Source: Schistocephalus solidus (Eukaryota; Platyhelminthes; Cestoda; Diphyllobothriidea; Diphyllobothriidae). From it: a DNA stretch of 64,000 nt. Position numbers and translations under genes: made by a program. How positions within the stretch are numbered: position 1 is the stretch's first letter; each line of letters begins with the position of its first letter. Shown piece by piece: positions 47,466 to 60,994 of this stretch. The stretch is from assembly GCA_017591395.1 (NCBI GenBank), contig WEDG01003321.1, forward strand, positions 186,001-250,000. The letters are read 5' to 3'. Below the pieces are notes generated by a model. It made no database searches. It was given only the letters and a program-made list of their open reading frames with translations, and was not told the DNA's origin.

Positions 47466-48150
47466 CCAACACGAATGCCGGGTGATTTTATCGTTGACTG
47501 TCAGGTTTCTTAAAGCGGTGCTGCCCACGTTTGCGTATTTATCCTCAGTTTTGTCGAAGTTCCATCGACATTGAACCTGAGTTCGTTGTAAAAAAGCACT
47601 TGTGTCCACTTGATGCATGGTCACTATCTTTTCCGTGTTCATGACTATTCGGGGGTTGCTGCAGACAGATACGAAGTGGTTCACACTTTTTTGCATTGAC
47701 CCTTCCGTTTTTGTGTATAACGTGCAGTTATCAGCAAATAAGACCGCGTGAAAAATCTCGGAATAATGCACCTGCAGCACCAATATATTCCGTTTGACCC
47801 TAGTAAAAGAAGTGAGCCTAATCGAGAGCCACGTTTTCCACTTTCGAGGCGAGCCATTACCCGGCCAACCAGAACTGTTCTCTTTTCGGATCTTTTGTTC
47901 AGCGGGTTGGGGGAAAGGACATAAATGTTCGAAACTGTTGAACTGAGCAGCATCGCGAGGGTGAGGGACGCGTGCTTGCTGTTTTGGATATTTTGATACG
48001 ATGTTTACATTTAATAGCCACGGTCAGCTTGCTGACAACATGTTTTGCTGGAACCATAAGGTACATTTTATAGTCCCGTGCCAAAACAGACTTGTTCACG
48101 CACCTCAGATCTCTTTCCAACTCCGTTGACTCGCGTCTTTGCTGCATTTG
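47418..48150 (-). pseudogene. Non-LTR retrotransposon pseudogene with reverse transcriptase fragment
   Basis: The minus-strand frame 47784-47418 contains HAVLFADNCTLYTK, the catalytic block usually read FADD (here FADN), then VMNTEKIVTMHQ and a GSTALRNLTVNDKI block. These are typical of the RTE/BovB-like reverse transcriptase common in tapeworm genomes, as I recall the family. Upstream on the same strand (48147-47681) are pieces of the region between endonuclease and RT (KHVVSKLT and NIYVLSPNPLNKR in two frames). RT motifs A and B are missing, so a large internal deletion joins the halves. The C-terminus ends inside a SINE. Confidence 0.7.
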
Positions 48151-48640
48151 AATGACAATTTAATTATGATGGCCCACCTCCGGTGTTGTTTATTGCCCCC
48201 CATGGGGTTGCTGTGTGGTTTGAGTATATGTGACGAAGATTAAAAAATGAACCTTCGGGTCTGGAGACGTATACAAACCGCAAACATTATCATCTAGTTT
48301 AGCTGGCTGGTCATTGAATGTTACCGGGTTGTGGCCATCGCACTAGGTAGGGCTTCTTTCGATCTCACAACGGGGCGATACAGAATCAGCCAGCAGGTTC
48401 ATCAATGCTTTTAGTAGAGAACATTGGTATAGTGCTTATATACGCTTTATGTGTACATCTTCATGTCTGCCCTAACCTGTGCGAGTGGTGTCATGTATGT
48501 TAACTCGTCATACGTGGCACTTTCCATTATAGTAACCGAGACAGGCTATCCTCGTAAGCGTAAAGACGCACAACGTCCATCCAACCGCATCGATGAACTG
48601 GGAGTGTCCGTTCAACTGTAAAGGTAGTCTTCGCCTACGA
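48150..48640 (-). mobile_element. Second copy of the 28.5-29.2 kb repeat
   Basis: Matches 28.9-29.2 kb most strongly at 48560-48625 ('caacgtccatccaaccgcat', 'gaactgggagtgtccg') and near 48500-48530 ('aactcgtcatacgtggc'). It lies immediately upstream, on the minus strand, of the retrotransposon pseudogene and is probably its 5' part. Confidence 0.45.
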
Positions 48641-49595
48641 AAATTTGTGCATCCAATTTTTTTGTATATTTAGCAGTTCGTGATTTGTGTCTGAAGGTCT
48701 AAGTTGTCTTGTAGGCATCCCGGCTGAATGCCATGCTCCGGCTCCTTGGGGGGCAAAACCACGCTGCACATAAAGAAGAAACTTTTAGGGTAACATAGGC
48801 AGTCAACTTGAGTTTTCTGTTAGAATTTGAATGCATCATCCAAATACGGTATTCCCGTGTAGTGGAAACCAGCTCCTATGAAATGCGTTAGTGAGTCAGG
48901 TTCGGTTTTTTGTTTCCAGATGCTCAATACCGCAGTACTTTAATGTCAGAGTCTTGTTTTTGAAAGCGCTTTTTATCAACAATCACTGGCCTTTTTTCCA
49001 GAACCCCAGCAAAGGTTACTGATGTTACTGTGTCCTCATTTTATGGCCTTGTAAAGTTTCTAGAGGATTCACTGGTCCCATTTTGAACGGAAAACGCTGT
49101 TACAATAGTCGACTTAGTGGTACCGTATATCTCAACAACCACCATATATTTTTTATATAGAACGGGCAAAGTTTCAGGTACGTTTCGCTGGAACCCAAGC
49201 GAAGCTCAACAACATTAATAATAAAAATAACGAATCTGTCAGCATTAAATATTTGATCAAAAGCAAATATCAATCACAGGTTTTAGGACGTGCAAGCCCT
49301 ACCCAACATAGCATTTATCGCAGATTTACTGGCTTGCTGAACTTCATTGTAAAATCACAACTTTTGGGGTTTGATATTGCATATGGCTACATCTTCATCA
49401 CAATATCAACAGCTGGCTAGCTTGCTAGCTCACCGAATAGAACTGCCACTTCTTTTCATCTTGCGTTATTCAACAGAGGGAGTGGAAACGGTATTCCGAA
49501 TGACACGTCAGTCGGGCATTAACGGAGGCATAAACATATATCTTAATTGCTGATAGAAGTTAATAGGCGAGTTCTAGCAAGCAGTTTGGGAATAG
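48641..49595. other. Nothing recognised
   Basis: No motif-bearing frame or repeat seen. Confidence 0.4.
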
Positions 49596-49901
49596 ACGCG
49601 ATCACTAAAAAATAAGTTTATTGGCCTGACGTTTTAAATTCCTACTGGACCCCATCATCGGAGATAGTCACAGATACGAGGTAGTAGAGGCACAAGGTGC
49701 TTAGCATTTATACTACGTATCCGAGTGTTTAATGACCGAGATTTCGTCATCAATGTTGGATGTTGGCGTGCTAATTATTTGGCCTCTATTACCCTTATCT
49801 GCCTCTCTCTCTCCCTCTCTGAGGATGATGGATTCGAGTGAGAATTCGAAAAATCAGGTCACTAAACTTCTCAATCCAGCGATCGCATCTTCTTCTCCTG
49901 A
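49596..49901. mobile_element. Short Penelope-like remnant with two decayed hammerhead-like ends
   Basis: The left end has 'ggcctgacgttttaaattcc' (49623) and 'catcatcggag'. The right end has 'gatgatggattcgagtgaga' (about 49825) and 'cagcgatcgcatcttcttct' (about 49877). Both are recognisable as the family ends in inverted orientation. The left core reads CCGAUGA and AAAA, and the right core has an insertion in CUGAUGA, so neither should cleave. The interior near 49735-49790 resembles 30.8 kb. Confidence 0.65.
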
Positions 49902-52900
49902 CATGTTTAAGGATATTTTACCAGTCGTTTTTCAGGTGTGATTTGGTTCCCAATTCCTTGAGCAAATTGTTCTTACTTTTCGAATCCTGTTTATTTGAGA
50001 ACCCTGCTCTCATAATATTGTATCAAATATTTAACGTTTAGCCTCGTGAGTGCATCCAGATCCTAAGAAATTATGAATGAATAAACCGAGATGTGAAGCT
50101 AGTTTGAACCTAAAGATCATTGCATCAAGTTTATCTTCAGAAGCGAGCATTCGGGTTCCAGAGACGTCATGCTCTGTCGCAGTCGAAGATACATTTTGGT
50201 CACCGAAAAATGTAGGTTTTGACAGGATACTTTAATCAGAAACACGAAACAACAGCAAATAGCCAGTATCTCAAGACTGGATGAATTGGCGGTGACCACA
50301 GGTTGCGTGAGCGTGAACTTACGTGGCTGTATATCCCATCGAAAGATCAATTCAGCGAGTTGTCAACGGAGCACAACAATGTCTTTTTGGCACCTTCGAT
50401 GCTTATGGTAATTCCTACCAACTTTAATTTCTGGCCTCTACTGGGAGGACAGGGTAGCAAATATGCGCTGCAAATGGTCTTCCATTGTACTGTTCATAAA
50501 GTCCACATCGCTTTAGTGGTCAGAGCTATGTAAATACCTTTTAATTAGCATCCATAAGGTAACTTCCTTTTTCTGTGCTCTATAGAAGGCAAGTTCCAGT
50601 TTCTTTCACCTTGGAGACAATTTACGGTAGCGAGTCTGTCTCATACCGTGACTTTGATCTCCAAAAGTTATGAAGGAAATTGTAGCTGTATGCTGGCTGA
50701 AAATCTAAGAGGGTTACCAGACACCTGAGGAAACTCACGAACAGCAGTGTATGCGCCGTCGCATGGGGATGTGATTATTTGCACACCTTAAGTTTCCCAT
50801 GAGCGTTTTGAAAATAATTAATAATGACAGAAGAATATACGTCCAGCGAAACGCCGAGCTGTTGTACTTTCTCTTGACCTACTCCAGAACCGTACAACTA
50901 TTCGTTGTCGAATTTGTTCCCAACCGTTTCCAAATCCTTAGGGAAAAAACGGTTGTCTATGAATCTCTTTGTGAATATACCCAAACTGCCACGCGGCGGG
51001 TGTAACCACAAGGTGGTCCATAAACAACGCGTTGGGTAGGTGTAAAATATAGATTTTGTGCACACAGTGTTGAAAACATCCTACTCTATGTGTCGGGGTA
51101 CTGTATCCGTGAGGACACTCACAGTGAAGTTAGGTTTGGCTTGGAGCTCACAAGGTCCTGTCTCCTTGCATGACACCGCTCACGAAGAAGTTGCAAGGGG
51201 GTAAAGGTATAGCGGTTATAAGTGAGTATTCAGTTGCAGATAGGAAATTTGGGTGATTAATAACAGCATACGAGCGGCCATTTGCATCGAATTTCATTCA
51301 TAAAATGGACTCCTCACAGCTACCGCTTCACTACCGAGGCTTCGTCGGAGCTGGTAATGATAGCCGTTTTCTGCTGTTTGCTCGGTAAATACAGCGCTTA
51401 TTCCTGATACGAGGAATTTTTAACAGTCTAGTACTGTAAATGTGGGAGCTAGGGGTTTAACTGTACCTCAAATACGTTGCCTGGCAGTCTGGTGTTTCTG
51501 TCCTTTTCTTTTGAGTAGTATCGGTCTTAAATATACTCCTGTTTGCTTAACGGTCCTACCGCAGTCACTATCAGCGTTCACAATCAATTCTGTAATAACC
51601 GAATGTAGTCTTCTCTGCATACGTAAATGCGTCGCGTTGTCCTCATCTGCCTGGACAACCTAGAATAAAATCCTTTCGGGCTGATTGCACATGTAAGCCA
51701 TGGTCTGTCATTTTCATGAACAAAGCCGAACATGAGGATCAATGCGAATATTTTGCATTTGGCGATCATTCACACGACCTCGCTTTCGACTGACATCGAA
51801 AGTTCCTCAAACAAAGGAAATTAACTGCGCTTGCTTACCAAGGAAACGGCAAAAGTGACTTGCCAACTTTATATTTCGTTAAGGGACAGATAATGCATTG
51901 GATGCAGTTAGAAATGTCTGGTTGCTCGATTTTACCAGATTTATTCCGAGTTTGTTTTCTAAATGGAGATGGATCAGTTTATTCTGTCGTGCAGTTGAGT
52001 TGTCCCGACCAGCTTCAAACTGACGTGTGGTTTAGATGATGGGAAGTACTGTTATGTTCGATGTTAGGGTCATTGAAGAAGACTGATGTTCATTTTCCTA
52101 TCCATAAGTGCAGGTTCATAGTTGGGGATGTGGGTAATTGCCGCCACCGATGTCGTTGAACATGTGGGTGGTTGTCGTCCACGCAGATTTCGAGCTGGTG
52201 GGCATGGCCAGGAGGTTAGCAGACGGAGATGCGGCAGAATTCGCAGCGGTTATCAACTTGTGGCAAGTCGAACTTTGTACTTACCACACTAACTGAATCG
52301 TCCACTTTACCCCTGTTCAAACCGAGATTTCGTAAACGCAAGCTAGTCGACGTGATGCCGAGGATGACGTCTGCGGTTTGCGTTCACGTGGTTCTAAATT
52401 GTAATAACCCTGTTTGCCTAATACATAGTTCTGGTCGTGTAAAAATGGGGATATATGTGTGTTTGAGCAGGATGCTCCGCACTGATAAAGTGCATCCACA
52501 GCGCGATCGGATGGGAACATGTTGGTCTGTGTTAGCAACATTGTACGGTGCTTTGTTCATGTTATTTATGCTTGCCGATGTGAATGCAAAGGCATTGTAC
52601 AAGCCAAGCGTGAACTTTTGATGTGTACTCGACTCGAGATTTTGAGGCTGGAAAATTTGCCCACCGGTATTCTGGTCTTGCTAATCGATGACATTCCCTA
52701 TTTGAGATAGAAATTTGGAAGCGAAGTTTGCATACATTTCCCATGAAGGAACGTCGCCTCAGACACTTGATTGATTATGAAACAGTTGGGTGGAATTTAA
52801 AACCGATGCATTTGATTTGGTTTCTGTTCTATCTGGTAGAAACATCCGTAGCCATGTCGCTAGAGAATATTAGCTTAAATAGATGTTAATGCCACGTACG

Positions 52901-53151
52901 CTCCATTATATTTTGGATGCATTTAACATAAACAAGTAGTTGTGTGTGTCAATCCATTCCATGAGTTGAGTGTCTGGTATTCACCCTTGTCTCTACTCCG
53001 ACAAACTCGGAAGACATATTAGATAAAAACCTATGCAATAATCCCGGCACTTATCGGCGAACTTATTACTAAACGCTAAGCTATGTAGAAGCCGTTGTAT
53101 TGAATGATCGTTGTAAAATACGATACTCTGCGATTGAGGATTTATTAACTG
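49902..53151. other. Nothing recognised
   Basis: A 130-codon frame at 52229-52621 has no known motif. No repeat ends identified. Confidence 0.4.
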
Positions 53152-53262
53152 AGAAGAAATAGATGCGATCGCTTGGGCAAGAGCTTATTCGCCTGACGTT
53201 TTGGATCCAAATTTTAACCCATCCTCAGATACATTATCAGACACGGGTGTGGCTTTCGAGCA
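53152..53262 (-). mobile_element. Solo Penelope-like end with decayed hammerhead motif
   Basis: 'gagaagaaatagatgcgatc' (about 53151) is the family's outer end, then 'cgcctgacgttttggatcc' and 'catcctcagatac'. On the minus strand the core reads CUGAGGA, which is still allowed at the variable position, but GAAA is AAAA. No inverted partner was found downstream within 500 bp. Confidence 0.6.
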
Positions 53263-56200
53263 TTATGTGCCAGCCAACTACAAAAGAAATTGCCACAGCA
53301 AACGTGACCCGAAAGAAAACCGAGGTAATTAACTAAAAGTTTGCTTAGGAACCCGATATTTCCTTTCCCTTCGCTCGAGCTTTTTATCCACTGCAAGAAA
53401 AATGGTGATATGTTCGGGGGCGAAGAGCTTAGATCAACATTTTTAACGTTTGTTTTCAATAATTTTACCACCTGGGTGAGAATAAAAACACAGGAATGGA
53501 TGATATTATTGAGAGTTTTTAATTTTCCTATGGTTTATGAGGGAAAAGATAAGAGTATGTTGCGCCGTTCATTCGTCTCCATACGCATCACATCACCAAA
53601 AGCGATTGCGGAGTATAGGCATAGAGATTAGGCCACAAAACCACAATGACCGCTATCCGTTCAGTTGACCCGAACATCTTAATAGTCCTGTGGTAGAACC
53701 AATTCATGTGATCGAGAGGAACTAAGATAAGGAGAATTAGTGGGTCAATTACTGACTCTATCGTCCGGTAGCCAGACCAACGCACACACACACACAAGCG
53801 CCTGCCATGCTACCAGTTAGCTTGCTTTGACAAATTGTTAGCAAAGCACAAACCAATGCTATGTTGACATTTGTTTGTGTTTTGGGGTCGCATGTTCTAG
53901 CGTGTCCTCATATAAGCTGTGGTATTGACGCTAGTTCCGTCTCCTCAGACATTATTGACTGCAGGTGCCGGTCTAGCACCACATTGCCAATTTATGATAT
54001 TGCTGGAAAGTTTGGTTCACGCTATTAGTATAAGTGACTCAGCAGTTTCTGTATTTGGTTTCATCGTCGGAACTGAGTGTTACAAATGAATTTTGGATTC
54101 ACAAGATCTGAGGAGAAGGGAGTTTAGCGAAAGCTCGTTAAGGTACCAAATTGCTAGACACACACATCCGTTTCACGATCATTGCCGATCATCGATACGC
54201 CACAAGCCTCTCTTGAGCTTTCAATGCATAAAACTACAGCGAAATCAGAGGCATGCTGTCAAACATGTGGCGGCTGCTTACTGAATTGATCAATGTAGTG
54301 AAAAAACGGGTCTCTACTTCATTCCCAATAAAGAATTCTCTTCTAGTTTATTTACCTACATTTTGAAGTAAAATCTGGGAACGGGTATCACCGAACATCA
54401 AGCAAACTGCAACTACTTGCACTAATGACTGTTTCAAAGGTGTAGTGAACATGGTTAAAACGTCCTGGAAAAATCCACTCTCTGATCTTTGGTTAGTTGG
54501 CAGCAACCATCTACACTTAATTATGCTACCAGCTTTCCTCAGCTGTTCTCTCAAGTTCAAGAGCGCACGCAGAATAGCGTGGTTTAGGATAGGCAAAATA
54601 CTTTCCTGTTCCTTCTGAAACAAAAAGTCTTTTTAATTCTGTGATGATTTTTGTATTTGGTGTAGTACAGTACCCAAATGAAGCAGGTTTCGGCGTACCT
54701 CTGCAACTCACCTTTTATCAAGTAAACATTTTTTGAAGTTTTAGTTATTGGTACTGATTGGTGCGCGTGAGTTGGAGCGTACTTGCGAAAAATCAGTTAC
54801 GGTACCCCCTTTAATTCTGCCCTTGGAGGGTACACATTTAGAGTATTCCTGGGATTTTTCGTCTTTGCTATTGTAAAAGCAGTCAAATAGGCTTTGAAGA
54901 AGACCAGTTATAAGCAACTGTTGATGAGGGTGGTTGTCAAGTGGCATCCAGGGACGGTATCATTGCCGTAATTCGAAAAGTGTGAGCCAAATCTTTGTGC
55001 TTCCTTTTGCAGGAATACAGGCCACCCTTCATTTTCGGGGTTTTGGATTAAAGTTTTATTCGTTTGGAAAGTGGTGATTTGTTTTTCGATGTTCGAGTTC
55101 AATTTATCATGCAACCATGTTGAAAAAGAAATAGGTTTCAAAGAGTACCTCTCAGTCATTTTAAAAATAGCTTTTATTAAGTAGCAAACTACATTATGAT
55201 GTTCGGCTAGAAAATAAGAAGTGGTAGTTACAGTTCTATTACAAACATAAAAATACTCGCTTACTCCAGAAACGCATGAATGACTGAATTCTTTCTGGCT
55301 GAAAGGTTTGGTTTAATATTCCGCACCGGAAAGGCTCTGTTAGAAGCAATGGGACCTGACCAATCACCAAAGGCATCCGAGAATTAGTAGTGAAATGGAA
55401 ATATTTAGTGTCGTTAAGTCTATTCTGTTTCATTCTGTGATCTTTCCACATGAGCTACCCGAGTAATCAACTATGTTCTGAATCATGGGAGGTTCAAACA
55501 AAAAAATATCTTCTGGTGCGCAAATCACAAAACATATTTATTTTATAAGTACCTGGACCGCTCTCGCTACTTACTCGCGTTCCTTTCTTTTTTTCTTGCG
55601 ATTGAATACTTAATGAAACTGAGAAGAGAGAGTAAACATATTTGGGCAAATTACAGCTTGTAAACAAAACAAGATTCAAATAGGTTCATATTTTCAAGCC
55701 TATCTTCAGGAATTCCTCTAGTTAAAGTAAAGTCTCGATTTAAAAAAAATGGAATTCCTAACTGCCAGATTATATGAAATGTAACGTGGTTTGTCTAATT
55801 TTTTTTACAGGCCTAGCACAAAATAATTGTATTTGGTTGTAGATTGTTTGAAAAACTAAATCCATGCACCCTAGAGGATCATAAAATAATTTCTTTTATG
55901 ACATCCACGCCTGGGTACCCGGTAGTTAGTTAGAGCTCCATTTTACAGGAATATAGGCAATTTAAGATTGGTACTCTCTTCCGCGACTAACCAGACCCTA
56001 TAGTATACTGTTCTGAATGAACTAATATAGCAGGGTACTCTCTTCAGCCTGCACATCTCTAATCCTGCCAACGCGCTTTGAAATTCAAGACCGTTGCTGT
56101 TAATTCGACCGGCTGGAATGGGGTAGTCGCACAAACTTAATGAGTATCTCGTTTGCGTATCCCTCCGAGTCCAAACACTTAACGTGAAGGGTCTTAAAAA

Positions 56201-58839
56201 TTCACCGTCATCAGTGTAAATTCGCCTTCACTAATGGCGTTTAGATGGCCTAACATAAAAATTAAGGCTCTGAGATAGCGCAGGCAGAGTATGTCGACCT
56301 CTGGTCTCCCTGTCGCTAGGCTTCCGGTTAATGATCTTCATTGTCTCGAGGGTAGTTTTTTTGCTCCATCTTAAGGTCATGACAGCTTTACTAGCGTCTT
56401 GAGACTATACGTGACTTGCCAAACAAAATAACTGCCACAGTGACGTCTGTCATAAACTAGGCCTTGTGCGATGGGACTAAGTTATCAGAAAGAGCGATAA
56501 GAAGGCAAACTTTCATCGCGAATGCATTCTGCTTTTTAAAAGCCAAACTTCCTGCGAATTACAGAACAGAACAGTTCTCCTAAACCACTGCATTGGATAT
56601 CCTGTCAGTGACTGAAGGCATGCTTAAAACTTTTGTTAAGGATACCAGTTCCAGGTGCTTAAATAATAAAACGGAATACTTTAAGAATTTCTGGCGCGAT
56701 TAGAATGAAGCTAACCAGTTCCACGAATCGTTCATATCTTGTTGCGTAGTTAGCACAGAGTACTGCAGGCAGCGTTCGCGTAGCTGATTAGTATTGGTCG
56801 CAAAATATAAGACGCGTTCCAGAGATTTTAGCTTAAAGGTCATTAGGCACAACGTTGGCGTGCGAGGTTCGCGTGCTTTCGGGCGATGTTGGGGAACGGC
56901 TGACAACGAAGACAGAAGCAGTCCGTTCAGTTTTTTCAGTCTTCGTTGGTAATACCTCCCAATAAGGTTTCCCCTCGATCGACTCCTTGCTGAATAACAT
57001 CTGGGATCCTTTCTACGATTCGTATTTTTTTATGATGTTCTTGCACCGCAGTGACAGTGGATCCAGTTCACGTGTATTTTTTTGAAAAACCTTTTAACTA
57101 AATGCTGTGATTGAGTTGGATGCTTTCTATCGCAATCCTCCCTCCCAGCCGACTGCTCCAAACCTCACAGAATGTACAACTTGTAAGAAGTTGGCAAGAT
57201 GTAAGTTGCTTGCATATGGAAGCAATTTCACTACTGGCACTGATAAATCTTTCAGACTTCGCTGATTTCACATTCCTTTTCCTGCTCAAGTAGCTCTTGA
57301 GGTTTCAGGAGGGTCCTCCTCTCTATTGGACAGTCACGAAGTACGGCCTCCGTAACTGAAGGCGTTCTGCATGAGCGCTTAAGCTATCGCCTCTCATCTG
57401 AGAGGCAGAGACCTGACTCACGCAGCCGATTTTGGGGCAATTTAAATCCTTTTAGAAGGAACATGCAGGGCGACCCCTGCACCCTCCATTTTATGGTCGG
57501 TCGTCATGACACAGCAGGCCGTAGCAGCCGCACGCAAAGCATCGCCAATGCGGGTTGCTAGGTTTTAGACAGCGGGACGGTGCGGTAATTTTGACCCCGA
57601 AACGACGAGGGCGCTTGGGGCCTGGCGCAGAGCTAGCGATGTTTGCGCTTATCCGCATTCGCATGGGCGGACGGACGGAACTTTGGGGGAGGGGCGGGGG
57701 CGGTCAGAGGAGCCGGATCGAGGTCACCGAGGCTAGGTGCCCGCACTTCAACGTGAGGTCATCAGGTCTGCACTGTTTGCCTCCATTTTAACGACAAAGC
57801 TTTTATGAGTTGAGGCTATTTTTTTAAAAAAAAACAGTCCAAGCCACCGTGAACTATGTAGACTAAGGCCTATAGATTTACGGCGGTCCTTTACTGCATC
57901 TGGTTAAATGCGGGTAGTTTAGATGTTACCGTGATCTTTTGTGTTCTATCACATCGTTCGCGACCGTGTTCGTTCAGACCACTGCAAATTGCCTGACCGT
58001 GTAAACAAGTAAAACGCGTGTACTCCATTATGTTAGAAAAGTGTCAGCTTGAGGACATAACCCAGAGGACTTAACTGAAAAATCTGTGCATTTTGTTTCA
58101 CCCTCCTTAAAGCAGTGCCCACATTTTGAATGCCAAGATTTAAAAAAGGAATTAGAGTACGAACAAATTTTGCAAAATAAGGGATGAACAAGATCGAGGG
58201 CGAAGAATGGATAAGCTGGTATCTTGATTAAAAAATGTATCAGCCAACAGGCATGTCCAGTAACAGTGCACCTCATCAGCGGCCGTGAAGCAAATGAACT
58301 GCATCTTCAAGAGCTCCTCTTAGGACAGTCGGCCGCGATGTGCTCATTTGATGGTGGATACTAGGAAGGAGTTTTAGTGGAACCCATTAGAAAAAGTCCA
58401 CAACGTTGTAATCTTAGTCTTATCAATTTCCACGCACCGGTGGGAACATTTTAAGCCTTACTTTCCCTTGGTCTCTTGTGTAGGAGGCCTCACGTGTCTC
58501 CAGGCTCTTCCAAGTGTCGTGATTGTCAGCTTATGAAACAAATCAGTTAATTTTTTCTCTTGTTATGGGACAATGGCACCCAGTTTGTTGCTTTTAATTG
58601 CTTTTGCTAATGAAAGGAGAGCATTGTCTGATCTACTCGCTCTCATACAGTTTCTAGGGTAGGACTTGGTGCTCTCTGTGACACTTAAGTTTGTGTGTCT
58701 TCTTTAGGTAGGATTTACGTACTGGCTTGCAAAATGCTACATTGTGCAATAAGCAATACGTATTTATTGCACTGATACCCACGTTTATGGGTATATTTTG
58801 TAGATTTGAGCCAGTCATTGGATGCACTTGTGAAAAAAC
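53263..58839. other. No gene recognised; short (CA)n and a GC-rich block
   Basis: A CA tract lies at about 53782-53797. About 57460-57790 is GC- and CpG-rich (for example GGGGGAGGGGCGGGGGCGG near 57685) and may be an unrecognised repeat or a regulatory island. Other frames are short and motif-free. Confidence 0.4.
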
Positions 58840-59235
58840 CGATGACTTCGCTCGGATTCGATGCCATGACAGCGAGTACAGCCAACGTAGTATTCAAATG
58901 AGTCACAAGGCCCTGGTAACGAGTTGTGAGTTTCCTCACATTTGGGTCGTGCAGTTACGGCAACGTATGGAATCCATTAATTCCGATATAGTAAGCTGAC
59001 TGCCAAAGCAATCTAGAATCCACTAGAGGCATACCGAGTACACTTAATTTATTGGTTTTTGGTCTATTTGAATACTTCATTTGATTCAATCTCAAAAAAA
59101 CTCTTGGACACGAATGTGAGAAGAAGCCCGACTCGGGTTGATCGTTAAAACCTCGACTGCAGTCGAGGCTTTTCATTGCAGTCGTGGCGTCGAATTCCAC
59201 GAAGGCCGCTGAGGTTTTCAAAATTTGGTCAAGTA
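58840..59235. repeat. SINE family B, diverged copy with inverted second half
   Basis: 58860-59035 follows 27160-27370 in order: 'agccaacg', 'gagtt', 'ttgggtc', 'gtaagctgactgcc', 'tctagaatcca'. The second half (59185-59235) carries the opposite-strand T-arm-like part ('tcgaattccacgaaggc', then 'ctgaggtttt' and 'ggtcaagtaa'). Between them is a perfect palindrome CCTCGACTGCAGTCGAGG at 59151-59168. Confidence 0.55.
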
Positions 59236-60513
59236 AACCATGTTTATGTCATTGATTCGCTCAATTATTCCCCGTCCGAATTCGGCAGTTTACTAAATAC
59301 GCATTAACTAATCAGTTCAGCGAATGTCATATGGCGCAGGTATCTACTTCATAGGGCAAGTCTTAAGTGTGTGCTTATCTTTGTTTAGTCGGCTTTGGGT
59401 GTGACCGAAAATATTTACATCATGTAAGGTTTAGTAAAAATAACATAATCAGCGCTGCAACATCATATTTCTGATTAAATACGGTGAGGATCACACTCGT
59501 TATGGATTATGACAACCGGTAGAACCTTTAGGTTTAACTATCTCCACAATACAGGACTGAATTCAGCCAATTTCACTTCTTTTGTGTCCTAATCTTAGGG
59601 ACTTCCTGCAGTTTATTTTGTCTACTGAGATTTAAGCCTCATTTTGGAGGATCATCGAAGGAGAAGAAAATTTGAATTCTCTGGATGTCGTACGAAATGC
59701 AGATTTTCAAAATAGCCGGAATCCAGCAATATTTTGCTAACCGAGCTTCCAGGTAAGCATAACTTTTCAAAATTTAATGCAGCGTTAAGTGTAGTGCTAA
59801 GCGACTCAGTTAGAATTCTAGCCTTATGTAGGAATTCGGAGGCAAACGTCGGCAAATTTTGTTCATTCGGTGTCAGAAGTTCGCCTGTCCTTGTCATTCA
59901 CAAGCACATGCAACGTCCTTTCAATGTTCATAAGGGTCTTTTTGAAAACAGTTCACCTCAATAATAAAATGAATGGGCTTGACCTAATGACACTATACTT
60001 GTCTAACGTTTAGTATGAAATGAGCATTTGCACTCTGACAAAAAAACAACGGCATAACTCTATCCGCTGTGGAAGACAAACAAACTGTGCCCGCTTTCGT
60101 CTAGCGGCCTTCGTCCTCCTGAACCTTAAATTACACAGAGACAACATGTTAGAGGCTGAAGCAGCGCGAGGCATCCGTCCTTAGGCGCTCAGCATGTAGA
60201 GTGCAGTGTAATGCAGTTTTTTGCAGCCTATTAGAACAGGTAGAACGCAGTGCTCACAACAAGGGCGGAAATCAACATGTTCGCGCTGCACCCACCTTCA
60301 TATCAGTATGTACGGTTCCCTTTCGGCTGACGGGGATGATGACGAGCGCGCCCTTTCTGGAGTGTAACTTCTCAGCCTGTCTTTTCACGCACCTGCATTT
60401 GCGCTCGAACGACAACGTCGAGCGTGCTTTGAGGTAGGGGGAAGAGCCTTGTTCCTGTTGTGTGGAATAAATTAATGATCCGTGCAGAAGAGATATTCGA
60501 GCATTAGGCGCGT
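59236..60513. other. Nothing recognised
   Basis: No motif-bearing frame or repeat seen. Confidence 0.4.
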
Positions 60514-60588
60514 CTGGGATTTTCTTTCTTTTCTTTTCTTTTCATTTTCTTTTCTTTTTTTCTTTTCTTTCTTTCTTTCTTTCTTTGA
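60514..60588. repeat. TTTC/TTTTC microsatellite
   Basis: A pyrimidine tract of TTTCT and TTTTCT units, ending in a short run of TTTC. Confidence 0.95.
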
Positions 60589-60953
60589 TATCGCATATTT
60601 CATCAAGGAACTACCATCAGGCATCCTGACTGAATATCTCAACTATTAAGCAAAGGAGAATCTATTGATAACGAGGAGGGGCATTTGAGGTTAGTTTAGC
60701 AGTAAATAGAGTTAACTTGGTTCAGGATAGGGCTTCTATGCCGCTTATTTTTCCTGTGATTCTACCCCACCCATAAAATGAACCCTGCGATGGAGGCCAG
60801 TAGGGAGCCGCTACAAACACATACTCCTCAACAGCCAACTTAATTGGCAACCTTACCTGTCCCACCCACGTACTTAGCAAAATACTAATTACTACTGGTT
60901 TACCCTTTTCCCTCAACCTTCAGTCTACACAAGCAGATAAGAATGTTGTGCTG
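60589..60953. other. Nothing recognised
   Basis: A 64-codon minus-strand frame without motifs. Confidence 0.4.
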
Positions 60954-60994
60954 GAGAAGAAGTAGATGCGATCGTTGGGACAAAAGATTTTTTC

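Noticed and set aside
52229..52621. 130-codon open frame with a hydrophobic C-terminus
   Set aside because: No family match, no context. Length alone is expected by chance in 64 kb.
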